From Methylophaga sp. (lineage in GTDB: Bacteria > Pseudomonadota > Gammaproteobacteria > Nitrosococcales > Methylophagaceae), in contig NZ_VENF01000004.1 of NCBI RefSeq assembly GCF_009711715.1, positions 292,431-356,430 of the forward strand: a DNA stretch of 64,000 nucleotides, read 5' to 3'. The position numbers and the translations under genes were made by a program. Shown one piece after another: positions 45,923 through 56,179 of this stretch; position 1 is the first letter of the stretch; the number at the start of each line of letters is the position of its first letter. Below the pieces are notes generated by a model that was not told the DNA's origin, searched no databases, and saw only the letters and a list, made by a program, of their open reading frames with translations.

Positions 45923-47950
45923 ATGTCAGAGTTTGCAGGTTCGGCTGCATCGCAAGCAGATTTTATTTGGAAAAATGCAGAAGATCTCTGGGGGGATTTT
46001 AAGCATACTGATTTCGGTAAGATCATTCTGCCATTTACTTTATTGCGTCGATTGGAGTGTGCTCTTGAATCTACTAGAGATGCGGTAAGAGAAGCTTACG
46101 ATAACTTCAAGGATGCTGAAGTAGAGCTTGATCCGATATTACGTCAAACCGCAGGCTACCCATTCTACAATACATCTGAGTATTCGCTTTCAACACTTGG
46201 CAGCACGAAAACACGCCGAAATCTTGAAGATTACATCACACTCTTTTCCGATAATGCCAGAGCGATTTTTGAAGAGTTTGAGTTTGGTAACACAATAATT
46301 CGGCTTGAGAAAGCGGGATTGTTATACACCATTTGTAAGAACTTTGCAGGTATTGATTTGCACCCTAATGCCGTGCCTGACCGGGTGATGAGTAACATCT
46401 ACGAGCATCTCATTCGCCGTTTCGGTGCGGAGGTTAACGAAGGTGCTGAAGACTTCATGACGCCTCGCGACATCGTACATTTAGCTACCGCGTTATTACT
46501 TGATCCTGATGATGCCTTGTTTGAGGAAAGCCCTGGCCTTATCCGCACTCTTTACGATCCTACTTGTGGTACAGGCGGATTTTTGACCGATGCTATGAAC
46601 CATGCAGCCGATTACGGTAGTCATTATAAAATCCCACCTGTATTAGTTCCACATGGCCAAGAGCTAGAGCCGGAAACTCATGCTGTTTGTGTCGCGGGCA
46701 TGTTGATCCGCCGACTTGAATCAGATCCTGGCCGTGACCTTTCTCAAAACATTCGTCAAGGTAGCACACTTTCTAATGATAAGTTCGTTGGTGAGCGCTT
46801 CCATTACTGCTTGTCCAATCCACCGTTTGGTAAAAAATGGGAAAAGGATAAGTCGGCTGTTGAACGAGAACATAAGCAAGGTGCATTAGGCCGTTTTGGG
46901 CCAGGATTACCACGTATTAACGACGGCTCTATGCTGTTTCTCATGCACCTAGCCAGCAAGCTAGAGCTACCCAAAAATGGCGGTGGACGCGCCGCTATCG
47001 TTTTATCCGGTTCTCCGTTATTTAATGGTGGCGCTGGCTCTGGCGAGTCTGAAATACGCCGCTGGTTGCTAGAAAATGACCTTGTTGAAGCAATTGTGGC
47101 ACTACCAACGGATATTTTCTTTAGAACCAATATCGCTACATACCTGTGGATTTTATCCAATAAGAAAACCGAGAACCGTAAAGGTAAGGTCCAACTTATC
47201 AATGCAACCAATCTTTGGACGCCCATTAAAAACGAAGGCAACAAGCGCCGCATAGTGAGTGACGACCAGCGCCGTCAAATCTTGGATATTTATGCTGCGG
47301 CTGAAAATGACGAGCTTTCAAAAATGGTCGATTACCGCATATTTGGCTATCGTCGAATTAAAGTGCTGCGGCCACTGCGCATGAAACTGATGCTAGATAA
47401 ACAAGGGCTATCAAATTTGGAATCTTCTGAGGTTTGGCAAAAACTATCGCCAGAACACCAATCATTTTGGCTTGCAGCCATTGAGCCGCATTTGAATGAA
47501 GCTAAGAAATATAGCTGGGCAGAAACCTTCGCAAAAGAAACAGTTAAAGACGCAGGAGCTAAATCGATGAAGGTTAAAGCTAACAAAACCTTTATCACTG
47601 CACTGGTAAACGCTTTTGGACAAAAAGATCCCGAAGCAGATCCTGTTATAAATGCTCAAGGTGAATTTGTTCCAGACACCGATTTAACTGATTACGAAAA
47701 TGTGCCGTACTTAGATTCGATTCAAGATTACTTTGTCCGCGAAGTAATGCCGCATGTGCCGGACGCCTATATTGACGAAAGCTATACCGATGACAAGGAC
47801 AAGCAGCTCGGTCGTGTAGGTTATGAAATCAACTTTAACCGCTTCTTCTACCAGTATCAGCCGCCTCGTAAGCTGCATGACATTGATGCTGAGTTGAAAA
47901 AGGTTGAAAACGAAATCGCAGCACTATTGGCTGAGGTGGCAACCGAATGA
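45923..47950 (+). CDS. hsdM: Type I restriction-modification system, methyltransferase subunit
   Basis: 675 aa from ATG 45923 behind ggagg. N6-adenine methyltransferase subunit; two HsdM and one HsdS form the methylase. The helical N-terminal HsdM domain runs to about residue 150. The SAM motif is DPTCGTGGF at 212-220 and the catalytic motif NPPF at 299-302. The C-terminal part contains a further FGYRRIKVLRPLRMKL segment and an extended tail, so the protein is longer than the classic EcoKI HsdM (529 aa), similar to the larger subfamily found in many marine bacteria. The next gene overlaps by 4 bp. Confidence 0.95.
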   Translation: MSEFAGSAASQADFIWKNAEDLWGDFKHTDFGKIILPFTLLRRLECALESTRDAVREAYDNFKDAEVELDPILRQTAGYPFYNTSEYSLSTLGSTKTRRNLEDYITLFSDNARAIFEEFEFGNTIIRLEKAGLLYTICKNFAGIDLHPNAVPDRVMSNIYEHLIRRFGAEVNEGAEDFMTPRDIVHLATALLLDPDDALFEESPGLIRTLYDPTCGTGGFLTDAMNHAADYGSHYKIPPVLVPHGQELEPETHAVCVAGMLIRRLESDPGRDLSQNIRQGSTLSNDKFVGERFHYCLSNPPFGKKWEKDKSAVEREHKQGALGRFGPGLPRINDGSMLFLMHLASKLELPKNGGGRAAIVLSGSPLFNGGAGSGESEIRRWLLENDLVEAIVALPTDIFFRTNIATYLWILSNKKTENRKGKVQLINATNLWTPIKNEGNKRRIVSDDQRRQILDIYAAAENDELSKMVDYRIFGYRRIKVLRPLRMKLMLDKQGLSNLESSEVWQKLSPEHQSFWLAAIEPHLNEAKKYSWAETFAKETVKDAGAKSMKVKANKTFITALVNAFGQKDPEADPVINAQGEFVPDTDLTDYENVPYLDSIQDYFVREVMPHVPDAYIDESYTDDKDKQLGRVGYEINFNRFFYQYQPPRKLHDIDAELKKVENEIAALLAEVATE

Positions 47951-49173
47951 GTCACTACAAACCATACACTGCGTATAAAGAATCTGGCGTTGGATGGATT
48001 GAACCGATTCCAAAACATTGGGACATAGTTCGGATCAAAAGATTTACAACACTAAACACGGCGAGAACTTCTGAAGCTAGAGATAACATTCCCTATATAG
48101 GGTTAGAAGATGTTGAATCTGGATCTGGTAAATACGCACCAACAGAGAGTAACTCCCGGCAGTCTGATACCTCTACTGTAGGCGTTTTTTCTAAGGGCCA
48201 AGTTTTGTATGGAAAGCTAAGACCTTACCTTCGAAAAGCAATAATTACTGATTTTGACGGAGTGTGTTCTACTGAATTTCTTGCTTTACAACCTGATAGG
48301 GTTCTGCCTGAACTGCTTCAAAACTGGCTTCTATCACCCCATGTAACTCAGCAGATCGAGTCGACGTGTGAAGGCGCGAAGATGCCCCGTGCGGACTGGG
48401 AAGGTATTGGTAATATACTAATGCCTTTGCCACCGGTTGAAGAACAAATTGTAATTCGTGATAGAACCAGAGCAGAAGCCTCTCGTATTGACACACTCAT
48501 TTCTAAGAAAGCTCGCTTCATTGAATTACTCAAAGAAAAGCGTCAGGCACTGATCACCCATGCAGTTACAAAAGGGCTGAACTCTGATGTGAAGATGAAG
48601 GATTCTGGCGTTGAATGGATTGGTGAAATACCGGAGCACTGGAAAATAGCTCAATTCAGGCGATTAGTATCCATTAAAAATGGTTCTGATCACAAAGATA
48701 TAGAGGCTGAAAAAGGATTTCCTGTATACGGCTCTGGCGGTGTGTTTTCATACGCAACTAATTATATCTATGATGGTGAGTCGGTTTTATTAGGCAGGAA
48801 AGGCACAATAGACAAGCCACTGTATGTTAATGAAAAATTCTGGACTGTGGATACCATGTATTGGACACAAATCATGCCTAATGTAAACGGTAAGTTTTGT
48901 TATTACATTGCCAAGACAATTCCATTCGACTATTACGCTACAAACACTGCTCGTCCAAGTATGACGCAAACAGATTTAGGGTCACATTTGGTTGCATTTC
49001 CAGATCGCTCAGAGCAATCCCGTATAGCATCAGCGCTCGACTTCGAAACCACCCGAATCGACGAACTTATAAGTAAAACTCAAAAAAGCATAGACTTGCT
49101 CAAAGAGCGTCGTTCAGCTTTTATCACAGCGGCAGTGACTGGACAGATAGATTTACAAGGAGAACCCGCATGA
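47947..49173 (+). CDS. hsdS: Type I restriction-modification system, specificity subunit
   Basis: 408 aa with two target-recognition domains. The repeated entry motif ESGVGWIEPIPKHW (residues 12-25) returns as DSGVEWIGEIPEHW at 219-232. The central and C-terminal spacer helices RIDTLISKKARFIELLKEKR (180-199) and RIDELISKTQKSIDLLKERR near the end are near-identical too. The two TRDs differ, which implies a bipartite DNA target. It overlaps hsdM by 4 bp and hsdR by 4 bp, so the three are coupled in translation. The target sequence cannot be told from this alone. Confidence 0.95.
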   Translation: MSHYKPYTAYKESGVGWIEPIPKHWDIVRIKRFTTLNTARTSEARDNIPYIGLEDVESGSGKYAPTESNSRQSDTSTVGVFSKGQVLYGKLRPYLRKAIITDFDGVCSTEFLALQPDRVLPELLQNWLLSPHVTQQIESTCEGAKMPRADWEGIGNILMPLPPVEEQIVIRDRTRAEASRIDTLISKKARFIELLKEKRQALITHAVTKGLNSDVKMKDSGVEWIGEIPEHWKIAQFRRLVSIKNGSDHKDIEAEKGFPVYGSGGVFSYATNYIYDGESVLLGRKGTIDKPLYVNEKFWTVDTMYWTQIMPNVNGKFCYYIAKTIPFDYYATNTARPSMTQTDLGSHLVAFPDRSEQSRIASALDFETTRIDELISKTQKSIDLLKERRSAFITAAVTGQIDLQGEPA

Positions 49174-52100
49174 ACTCATCGGCTCATCAGGAAAAGCACT
49201 TTCAAAGCTATATCGTTGATCGGCTGGTCGAGCAAGGTTGGAAACTGGGTCATGCCAAATACTATGATAGCGATAGGGCGCTCTATCCTGAAGACCTTGA
49301 AAGCTGGATAAAGACTAGCGGCCAAGATGACAAGTGGGAAAAACTAGAGCGCTTAAACGGCACCAAAACTCTTGATGTTGTGATGGAGCGTCTAACCAAA
49401 GCACTGGAACAGCAAGGAACCGTTCAGGTACTGCGCCAAGGTTTCTCAATTGCTGGTTGCGGCCTGATTGAAATGACTGAAACAGCGCCAGAAGATAAGC
49501 GTAATCAGGCCGTCATTGAACGTTACAAAGCCAATATTCTTCGTGTTGTGCCCGAGCTGAAATATCACCCTGCGCGTGAGTTTGCGATTGATCTGGTTTT
49601 CTTCATCAATGGTCTGCCTGTGGCGACTGTTGAACTAAAGACTGACTTTACACAATCGGCTGAAGCTGCGATGGATCAGTATCGGCAAGATCGTTTGCCG
49701 CTTGACCCAAAAACCAAGCGTAAAGAGCCGTTATTAAGCTTTAAGCGAGGTGCAGTCGTGCACTTTGCTATGTCAGACTCCGAAATCATGATGGCTACCA
49801 AGCTAGATGGAGACAACACTTTCTTCCTTCCGTTCAATAAAGGCAACAATGGTCATGCAGGCAATCCACCTGGAGAAATCAAGCCCGATGGAACCCAAGA
49901 ATATCCGGTGGCCTACTTCTGGGAGGATGTGTGCCAACCTGATGCCTGGCTAAGGGTCTTCCATAGCTTTGTGTATGTCGAAAAAAAGGATGCTGTGGAT
50001 ATTCAGGGAAATTGGTCCAAGAAGGAAACCTTGATCTTTCCACGTTTTCACCAATGGACAGCAGTGAATGAAATGCTGGCCGATGCTCGCACGAATGGTG
50101 CGGGAATGACTTATCTTGCCGACCATAGTGCTGGTTCTGGTAAAACCAGCACCATCTCATGGACGGCCCACGATTTGGTCAAGCTTCGGGAAGATAATGG
50201 CGATCCTGTGTTCAACAGCGTCATTATTGTGACCGACCGCAACGTGCTTGATAGCCAGCTCCAGGATGCGGTAAAACAAATCGATCATCAGTTTGGTGTG
50301 ATTGCAGCGATTGACAGACAGAAGTCTTCCAAATCCAAAAGCAAGCAGCTCTCCGAAGCATTACTGGCTGGCACACCGATTATCGTGGTCACAATCCAGA
50401 CATTTCCTTACGCGATGGAAGCCATCATCACCGACAAGAGCTTGAAGGGAAAGAGCTTTGCGGTGATTATTGATGAAGCACATAATTCTCAAACTGGTTC
50501 AACTGCAGCCAAGCTGCAAGCTGCTTTGGGTATGAGTGGGCATGGCAAAATGTCCAACATGACGGTGGATGAGTTATTGGAGCAACTGCAAAAGTCACGC
50601 GCTCGCCCTGATAATATTAGCTACTTTGCATTTACCGCCACACCAAAGCACTCCACTTTGATGTTGTTTGGTCGCCCTGCAGACCCTACCAAACCGCTGT
50701 CAGAGGACAATAAGCCGGAAGCCTTCCATACCTACACGATGCGGCAAGCTATCGAAGAGAAGTTTATTTTGGATGTGTTAAAAGGTTATGTGCCTTATAA
50801 GACGGCCTTCAATCTCTCCAAACAACTTGAAGACAACAAGCGGGTAAGCGGCAAGGCTGCCAAACGAGCCCTGGCCCAATGGATGGCATTACATCCGACC
50901 AATGTGACCCAGAAGGTACAGTTCATCATTGAACATTTCGTCAAGAACGTTGCACACCGTCTGGATAGCAAGGCTAAAGCAATGGTTGTCACCAGCTCCC
51001 GAGCTGCCGCCATTCGCTACAAAAAAGCCTTTGACCGCTATATTGAACAACATAGCGAGTATGGTTTTATCCATTCATTGGTTGCGTTCTCTGGCAAGAT
51101 GACTAGCAAACAGGTCATGCATCAGGATGACGATGCTTTCAAAGATGATGTATTCATCGTGGATGAAAACGAGGAATTCACAGAGCAAAATATGAACCCG
51201 GAGGTACAAGGGCAGGATTTGCGCTTTGCTTTTGACCGCCCTGAATACAGGGTAATGCTGGTTGCCGACAAATTTCAGACCGGCTTTGACCAACCCAAGT
51301 TGGTGGCGATGTATGTCGATAAGAAAATCGCCAACCATGTAGAGATCGTGCAGACCTTTGCCCGCCTAAACCGAATGGCTCCTGGCAAGGATGAGGTTTT
51401 CATCATCGACTTTGTGAATGACCCTGAAAATGTCCGCCAAGCTTTTGCACTCTATGATGACGGCGCCCGCATTGACGAAGTGCAAGATCTCAACGTGGTT
51501 TATGAGATCAAAGATCGGCTCGATGAGCACGGACTTTATGATGCTAAGGATTTAGCCGCTTTCAAGGATGCACGTTTCAAGACCATCCGTGACATAACTC
51601 ATACCAAATCGCCACAACACAAAGCCTTGTATGCAGCAACAAGCGGTGCGACCAACCTTTATAACGAAAAAATGAAGATGCTGCGTGACGGCATGGCAAC
51701 ATGGGAAGCAGCTTTTGAGAAGGCTCGCGCCAAAGGCGATGAAGCTGGCATGAAGTCTGCCGACCATCATCAAGATGAGTATGCCGAGCAAATCAAGGCT
51801 TTAATTGGATTCAAGTCTGACTTAGGCCGTTTCTGTCGTACCTACTCATACATCGCACAGCTTATTGATTTTGGAGATCCTGAACTGGAAAACTTCGCAG
51901 CATTCGCCAAATTGCTGCAAAAACGTCTGCTGCATGAAACACCAGAAAGTGTGGACTTGACTGGACTAGTTCTCACTGGATTTGACATCAAGTCCCGTCC
52001 TGATCAAGGAACTGATGATAATGAAACACCTGTGTTGAAACCAATTGGCCCTGGTAGTGGAGGTGTTACTGGAGATAAGCCGAAGTTCGTCAAAGAAATT

Positions 52101-52412
52101 ATCGAACGGCTTAATAGTCTGTTTGGTGAGGCTACCCCCATACAAGATCAGGTAGCCTTCGTTAATCAAATTAAGTCGATTACTGGTGAAAGCGATGTGG
52201 TTATGGCCCAGGTGGAGAGTAATACCCGTGAACAAGCCATGAAAGGGAACTTGCCTGGTGCGGTTCAACAAGCTGTTGTTCGGGCACTCTCCAGTCATCA
52301 GAAACTAGCCACTCAAGTGCTTAAATCGGACCGTCAGGGCATGTCTGTGCTGGTTGACGTGGTTTATGAGATGCTGCGTGAAGGCAAAGACATAGACTTG
52401 GACATGGACTAA
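49170..52412 (+). CDS. hsdR: Type I restriction-modification system, restriction subunit
   Basis: 1080 aa; translocates and cleaves unmodified DNA. The N-terminal nuclease has the PD-(D/E)xK core with Asp141 and ELK at 155-157. The helicase part has Walker A SGSGKT-like AGSGKT near residue 321, DEAH near 434, FAFTATPKHSTL and the later motif GFDQPKLVAMYVDK. The protein ends with VVYEMLREGKDIDLDMD, so it is complete and was not cut by a later insertion. The transposase gene starts 4 nt after the stop. Confidence 0.95.
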   Translation: MNSSAHQEKHFQSYIVDRLVEQGWKLGHAKYYDSDRALYPEDLESWIKTSGQDDKWEKLERLNGTKTLDVVMERLTKALEQQGTVQVLRQGFSIAGCGLIEMTETAPEDKRNQAVIERYKANILRVVPELKYHPAREFAIDLVFFINGLPVATVELKTDFTQSAEAAMDQYRQDRLPLDPKTKRKEPLLSFKRGAVVHFAMSDSEIMMATKLDGDNTFFLPFNKGNNGHAGNPPGEIKPDGTQEYPVAYFWEDVCQPDAWLRVFHSFVYVEKKDAVDIQGNWSKKETLIFPRFHQWTAVNEMLADARTNGAGMTYLADHSAGSGKTSTISWTAHDLVKLREDNGDPVFNSVIIVTDRNVLDSQLQDAVKQIDHQFGVIAAIDRQKSSKSKSKQLSEALLAGTPIIVVTIQTFPYAMEAIITDKSLKGKSFAVIIDEAHNSQTGSTAAKLQAALGMSGHGKMSNMTVDELLEQLQKSRARPDNISYFAFTATPKHSTLMLFGRPADPTKPLSEDNKPEAFHTYTMRQAIEEKFILDVLKGYVPYKTAFNLSKQLEDNKRVSGKAAKRALAQWMALHPTNVTQKVQFIIEHFVKNVAHRLDSKAKAMVVTSSRAAAIRYKKAFDRYIEQHSEYGFIHSLVAFSGKMTSKQVMHQDDDAFKDDVFIVDENEEFTEQNMNPEVQGQDLRFAFDRPEYRVMLVADKFQTGFDQPKLVAMYVDKKIANHVEIVQTFARLNRMAPGKDEVFIIDFVNDPENVRQAFALYDDGARIDEVQDLNVVYEIKDRLDEHGLYDAKDLAAFKDARFKTIRDITHTKSPQHKALYAATSGATNLYNEKMKMLRDGMATWEAAFEKARAKGDEAGMKSADHHQDEYAEQIKALIGFKSDLGRFCRTYSYIAQLIDFGDPELENFAAFAKLLQKRLLHETPESVDLTGLVLTGFDIKSRPDQGTDDNETPVLKPIGPGSGGVTGDKPKFVKEIIERLNSLFGEATPIQDQVAFVNQIKSITGESDVVMAQVESNTREQAMKGNLPGAVQQAVVRALSSHQKLATQVLKSDRQGMSVLVDVVYEMLREGKDIDLDMD

Positions 52413-52416
52413 GTCG

Positions 52417-53685
52417 ATGCTTGATCTGTTGAATCTGCCGGGAATCAAACCGGTAGATATGTACAAAGAAAGCAAGGCGCTCATTATTGTTGCGGTGCCA
52501 GAAGAGGTCGAAGTTCCCTTGTGCGAGGCCTGCAAGACTCCAATGCACAAACATGGAACACGCAAAAACAGATTCTCTGATACCCCGCTATATATGGAAC
52601 CTGTTCGCCTTGAGATTCAGCGACCGCGCTTCCGATGTGAATCCTGCGGAAAGATGGCCATGCCAGAACTGAACTTTCTGGATGACAAGCGCAGATCCAC
52701 CAAACGTCTGGTCGATGTAATCCGACAGCAATGTTTGAGCACTACTTTTCGGGCCTTGGCAGAGCAGACAGGCGTAGCAGTGAATACCGTAAAAAACGTT
52801 GCTCATGACCTGATTGAAGAACTTGAGCAGACTGTACGCTACGAAACTCCTGTAATTATGGGGATTGACGAAGTGAACCTGGCCGGTGGTTATCGATGCG
52901 TTATCACTAATCTGGCTACCAACAACGTCTTCGATATGCTTGAGCATCGTACCCAAGACCACCTGAAGCCGTTTTTTAAGGATTTGACAGATAGAGACAA
53001 GGTGGAATGGGTGTGCACAGATATGTGGCGTCCCTTTAAGCGCTCTTTTGCTCAGTACTTGCCCAATGCCAAGTTAGTTATCGACAAGTTCCATGTTGTC
53101 AAAATGGCATCAGAAGCCTTGGAGGATGAACGAAAAAAATACCAGGTCCAACTTGGTAAAAATGAACGAATTAACGTCAAAAAGTCCATACGGTGGCTTA
53201 CTCTTAAACGTCCCCAGAATCTGACACCTGCCGAGCAGAAAGCCCTTATTATAGTTCGTGAACAAATACCAGAATTGGCAATTGCTTATGATTTTAAGGA
53301 AAGCTTCTTTGCAATCTATGATGAATTAGACAAACAGCAGGCTCAGAACGCTTTTGAAGCTTGGGAAAATAGCCTGCCTGACCAAGGTATGGAATCATTC
53401 AAAAAGTTGGTCAAGACGGTTCATAACCACTATGACGATATTTTTGCTTACTGGGATGCACCGTTCCCAATTACCAATGCCTACACCGAGGGTTTGAACG
53501 GACTGATCAAGATGTCCAACCGACTTGGTCGCGGCTATAGCTATGAGATCATTCGTGCAAAGACCCTGTATTCGGCAGAAGCTCGCAAGGTTGGTAGTGG
53601 CATTCGTTCAGGTCGTGGAAAGGTAGAATATGGGCCACATATTCCTACTCTCTTGAAGCAAGCAGAGAGTGGTGAACTTGATTAG
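52417..53685 (+). CDS. ISL3-family transposase
   Basis: 422 aa DDE transposase. The N-terminal zinc ribbon has Cys36, Cys39, Cys74 and Cys77 (CEACK, CESCGK); a helix-turn-helix follows (VAVNTVKNVAHDL). The catalytic core holds IMGIDEVNL (Asp151), CTDMW (Asp202), VIDKFHVVK (Asp223) and NAYTEGLNG (Glu358), as in ISL3 members. The frame is intact. It begins 4 nt after hsdR with no repeat between them, and no inverted repeats lie close on its right, so it is not a separate small IS inserted in the operon. The repeats that fit it are those at 45790 and 56496. Confidence 0.92.
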   Translation: MLDLLNLPGIKPVDMYKESKALIIVAVPEEVEVPLCEACKTPMHKHGTRKNRFSDTPLYMEPVRLEIQRPRFRCESCGKMAMPELNFLDDKRRSTKRLVDVIRQQCLSTTFRALAEQTGVAVNTVKNVAHDLIEELEQTVRYETPVIMGIDEVNLAGGYRCVITNLATNNVFDMLEHRTQDHLKPFFKDLTDRDKVEWVCTDMWRPFKRSFAQYLPNAKLVIDKFHVVKMASEALEDERKKYQVQLGKNERINVKKSIRWLTLKRPQNLTPAEQKALIIVREQIPELAIAYDFKESFFAIYDELDKQQAQNAFEAWENSLPDQGMESFKKLVKTVHNHYDDIFAYWDAPFPITNAYTEGLNGLIKMSNRLGRGYSYEIIRAKTLYSAEARKVGSGIRSGRGKVEYGPHIPTLLKQAESGELD

Positions 53686-53731
53686 GAGCATCCGAGCTAG
53701 AAATATTACTAAGAATTGATTTGGAGGCAAC

Positions 53732-55690
53732 ATGAAGCTGGTTAAGGTTCAAGCAACAAATTTTCGTTCCATAGAGGATAGTGGAGAATTCGAGGTTGGA
53801 GATTTAACCTGCCTTGTTGGAAAGAACGAGGCAGGTAAAACAGCTGTTTTACGGGCTATTCAAGGAATCCGGCCAACGGATTCATTTGAGTATGATCGTA
53901 CTAGGGACTATCCGCGCCGTTACCTTAACAAGTTTGATGAGCGCCACCCTGACGGAGAATCTCCAGTCGCTCGAACTTGGTGGTCTCTGGATGATGATGA
54001 CATAGCCGAGATTGAGGCTACGTTAGGGGATGATGTCCTTCAAAGCAGTCAAATTGAAGTTACCAGCTATATTGGTCGTAGCGGCAATACATGGTCAGTA
54101 CATATTGACCAAAAAAAATGCCTTCGAAACCTTGAAGCTAGGAGCTCAATGAAAGCAGAAGATAAACTGCCAATTAAGGATTTCACAACAACCACAGACG
54201 CTCTTTCTACGCTCAAAGCGTTGGAGGAAAAAACAGAACCACAACAATCACTGATCACGATCTTGGAATCTTTCAGAGAAGGTTCAGCTATTCTCGCGGC
54301 AATTGATATTCTCTCTAAACGGATGCCTCGATTTTTTTACACATCCCACTTTGAGCGAATGTCTGGTGAACTGTCGCTTGACAAACTTGCTCAGGACAAA
54401 AAGCAAAACAATATTTCCGTAGGAGATCAGATCTTCCTAGATTTTCTTGAATATGCCGGTACCACTATTGAAGAGCTCCGAGATGCTCCAAAGTTGGAAG
54501 AGTTGATCGCTCAGTGTGAGGGGGCTTCCAATGATATAACAGACGAAATATTTGAGTTCTGGAGCCAAAACGAGGCTCTCGCGGTTGATATAACACTAAA
54601 CGATGGACGACCGGATGATCCTCCACCTTTTAATTCTGGTCGGGTAGCAAAAATTCGTGTAGAGAACAAAAATCATCGAGTTACTGTTCCGCTCTCTGAG
54701 AGGAGCGCTGGATTTGTCTGGTTTTTCTCGTTTTTATCGCAGTTTAAGCAACTCAAGAAGCGAGCCGGAAAATCAATCATATTGCTCGACGAGCCGGGCT
54801 TAACTCTGCACGGTAAGGCACAATCTGATTTGCTACGTTATATTGAGAATAGGATTTTGCCGGATCACCAAGTTATCTACTCCACTCATTCCCCATTTAT
54901 GGTTCCTGCCCAGCGCCTTTCTGATGTTCGAGTCGTAGAGGATGTTGTTGACTATTCTGACCCGCGCCGTCCTATTGTAAAAGGGACTAAGGTATCTGCC
55001 GATGTACTATCCGTAGATCGTGATACGCTTTTCCCGCTGCAGGCACATTTAGGCTATGAAATCACTCAGTCACTGTTTATTGGTAAGGATTGTGTTCTAG
55101 TCGAGGGACCATCCGACGTTGTTTATCTTCAAGTTATGTCACAGGCACTTCAGTCTCGAAATAGAGTGTATTTGGATCCGCGTTGGGCTATTTGCCCAAC
55201 AGGTGGACTGGATAAAATCTCATCCTTTGCTTCGTTATTTGCCGGTAACAACCTCAACATAGTTGCTCTGTGTGATTATGGGAAGGGAGACAAGTCAAAG
55301 ATAGAACGATTGCGGCAGAGTCAAATACTGACGACGGAGAAGGTACTCACAGCAGCTGATTTTACCGATAAATCCGAAAGCGACATTGAGGATCTTTTCG
55401 ATGTGAATTTTTTCTGCAACCTTGTCAATTTAGCCCTTAACTTAAACAAGAAACAACAAATCTCGCCAAAGTCTGTCGCTGATGCAGAACCAAATACTGA
55501 GCGTCTAGTCAAGCAGGTAGAAGCAGCGTGTCGAACACTACCACCAGAAACTCCTGAATTCGGGCACTTTATTCCTGCAGATTGGTTACTACGCCATCCA
55601 GACCTACTTGATGGGGATACGCCAGAGGTTAATGAATCTTTAGATCGTTTTGAAGCCGCTTTCAAGGCGATCAACCAATTCTTGAGTTAG
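53732..55690 (+). CDS. OLD-family ATP-dependent endonuclease (AAA + TOPRIM)
   Basis: 652 aa with a ggagg site before ATG 53732. The ABC-type ATPase has Walker A GKNEAGKT at 30-37, a signature-like SERSAGFVWF, Walker B IILLDEPG near 350 and the switch His in IYSTHSPFM. The TOPRIM nuclease domain has the Glu in VLVEGPSDVVYL near 457 and the acidic pair in LCDYGKGD. Proteins of this class act as phage-defence nucleases alone (OLD) or with partners (GajA of Gabija, others). A helicase of the GajB type is not adjacent; a small DUF6173-like gene follows instead. Function in defence is inferred. Confidence 0.88.
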   Translation: MKLVKVQATNFRSIEDSGEFEVGDLTCLVGKNEAGKTAVLRAIQGIRPTDSFEYDRTRDYPRRYLNKFDERHPDGESPVARTWWSLDDDDIAEIEATLGDDVLQSSQIEVTSYIGRSGNTWSVHIDQKKCLRNLEARSSMKAEDKLPIKDFTTTTDALSTLKALEEKTEPQQSLITILESFREGSAILAAIDILSKRMPRFFYTSHFERMSGELSLDKLAQDKKQNNISVGDQIFLDFLEYAGTTIEELRDAPKLEELIAQCEGASNDITDEIFEFWSQNEALAVDITLNDGRPDDPPPFNSGRVAKIRVENKNHRVTVPLSERSAGFVWFFSFLSQFKQLKKRAGKSIILLDEPGLTLHGKAQSDLLRYIENRILPDHQVIYSTHSPFMVPAQRLSDVRVVEDVVDYSDPRRPIVKGTKVSADVLSVDRDTLFPLQAHLGYEITQSLFIGKDCVLVEGPSDVVYLQVMSQALQSRNRVYLDPRWAICPTGGLDKISSFASLFAGNNLNIVALCDYGKGDKSKIERLRQSQILTTEKVLTAADFTDKSESDIEDLFDVNFFCNLVNLALNLNKKQQISPKSVADAEPNTERLVKQVEAACRTLPPETPEFGHFIPADWLLRHPDLLDGDTPEVNESLDRFEAAFKAINQFLS

Positions 55691-55795
55691 GTCGGGTGCT
55701 ACCCCGATTCTACGGACGATTTAAAAACGGCTGCAAACTTAACATCGCGCCTTTGGCTCTATTTCATGAGCGCACATGCTACAAAGGATAAATTG

Positions 55796-56179
55796 ATGGA
55801 TATGGATGATTTGACACCCCGAATTACACCCGCACACTTAATGTCTTTCAAAGATCAGAATTTAGCAGATGAATTCCACCGTCGCTTGATAGAGTGGATA
55901 AATGATTTTCACCGGTCGTTAGATGATGAGCATGAGGTTGGAGCTAGGTTGGTCAACTTTGGCCAGTCTGTAACATTCCATATTGAAGATATTGGGTACT
56001 GGAATCCTTCGCTAATTTCATTCCAAGGAAAGAACGAGAATGGAGAACCTGTAGAGCTAGTTCAGCATGTTTCTCAGATCAGTATTTTGCTTATAGCTTT
56101 GAAGAGAGAGAATATAGAACAGCCCAAAAGACCTATTGGTTTCATGAGTTGGGAAGAATACGACGAGACGAAGTCATAA
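55796..56179 (+). CDS. Small DUF6173-like protein
   Basis: 127 aa from ATG 55796, chosen for the aaagga site 7 nt upstream; an ATG 30 nt earlier has none. The centre reads DDEHEVGARLVNFGQS, then FHIEDIGYWNPSLISFQGKN (split here after the Lys) and HVSQISILLIALKRE, and the end has PIGFMSWEEYDE. This pattern recalls DUF6173, small proteins of unknown function. It is the last gene of the element, 105 nt after the OLD gene. Whether it partners OLD is not known. Confidence 0.65.
   Translation: MDMDDLTPRITPAHLMSFKDQNLADEFHRRLIEWINDFHRSLDDEHEVGARLVNFGQSVTFHIEDIGYWNPSLISFQGKNENGEPVELVQHVSQISILLIALKRENIEQPKRPIGFMSWEEYDETKS

Noticed and set aside
52417..53685. Transposase as an independent small IS inserted behind hsdR
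   Set aside because: No inverted repeats flank it, hsdR is complete, and only 4 nt lie between the genes; the large terminal repeats explain it better.
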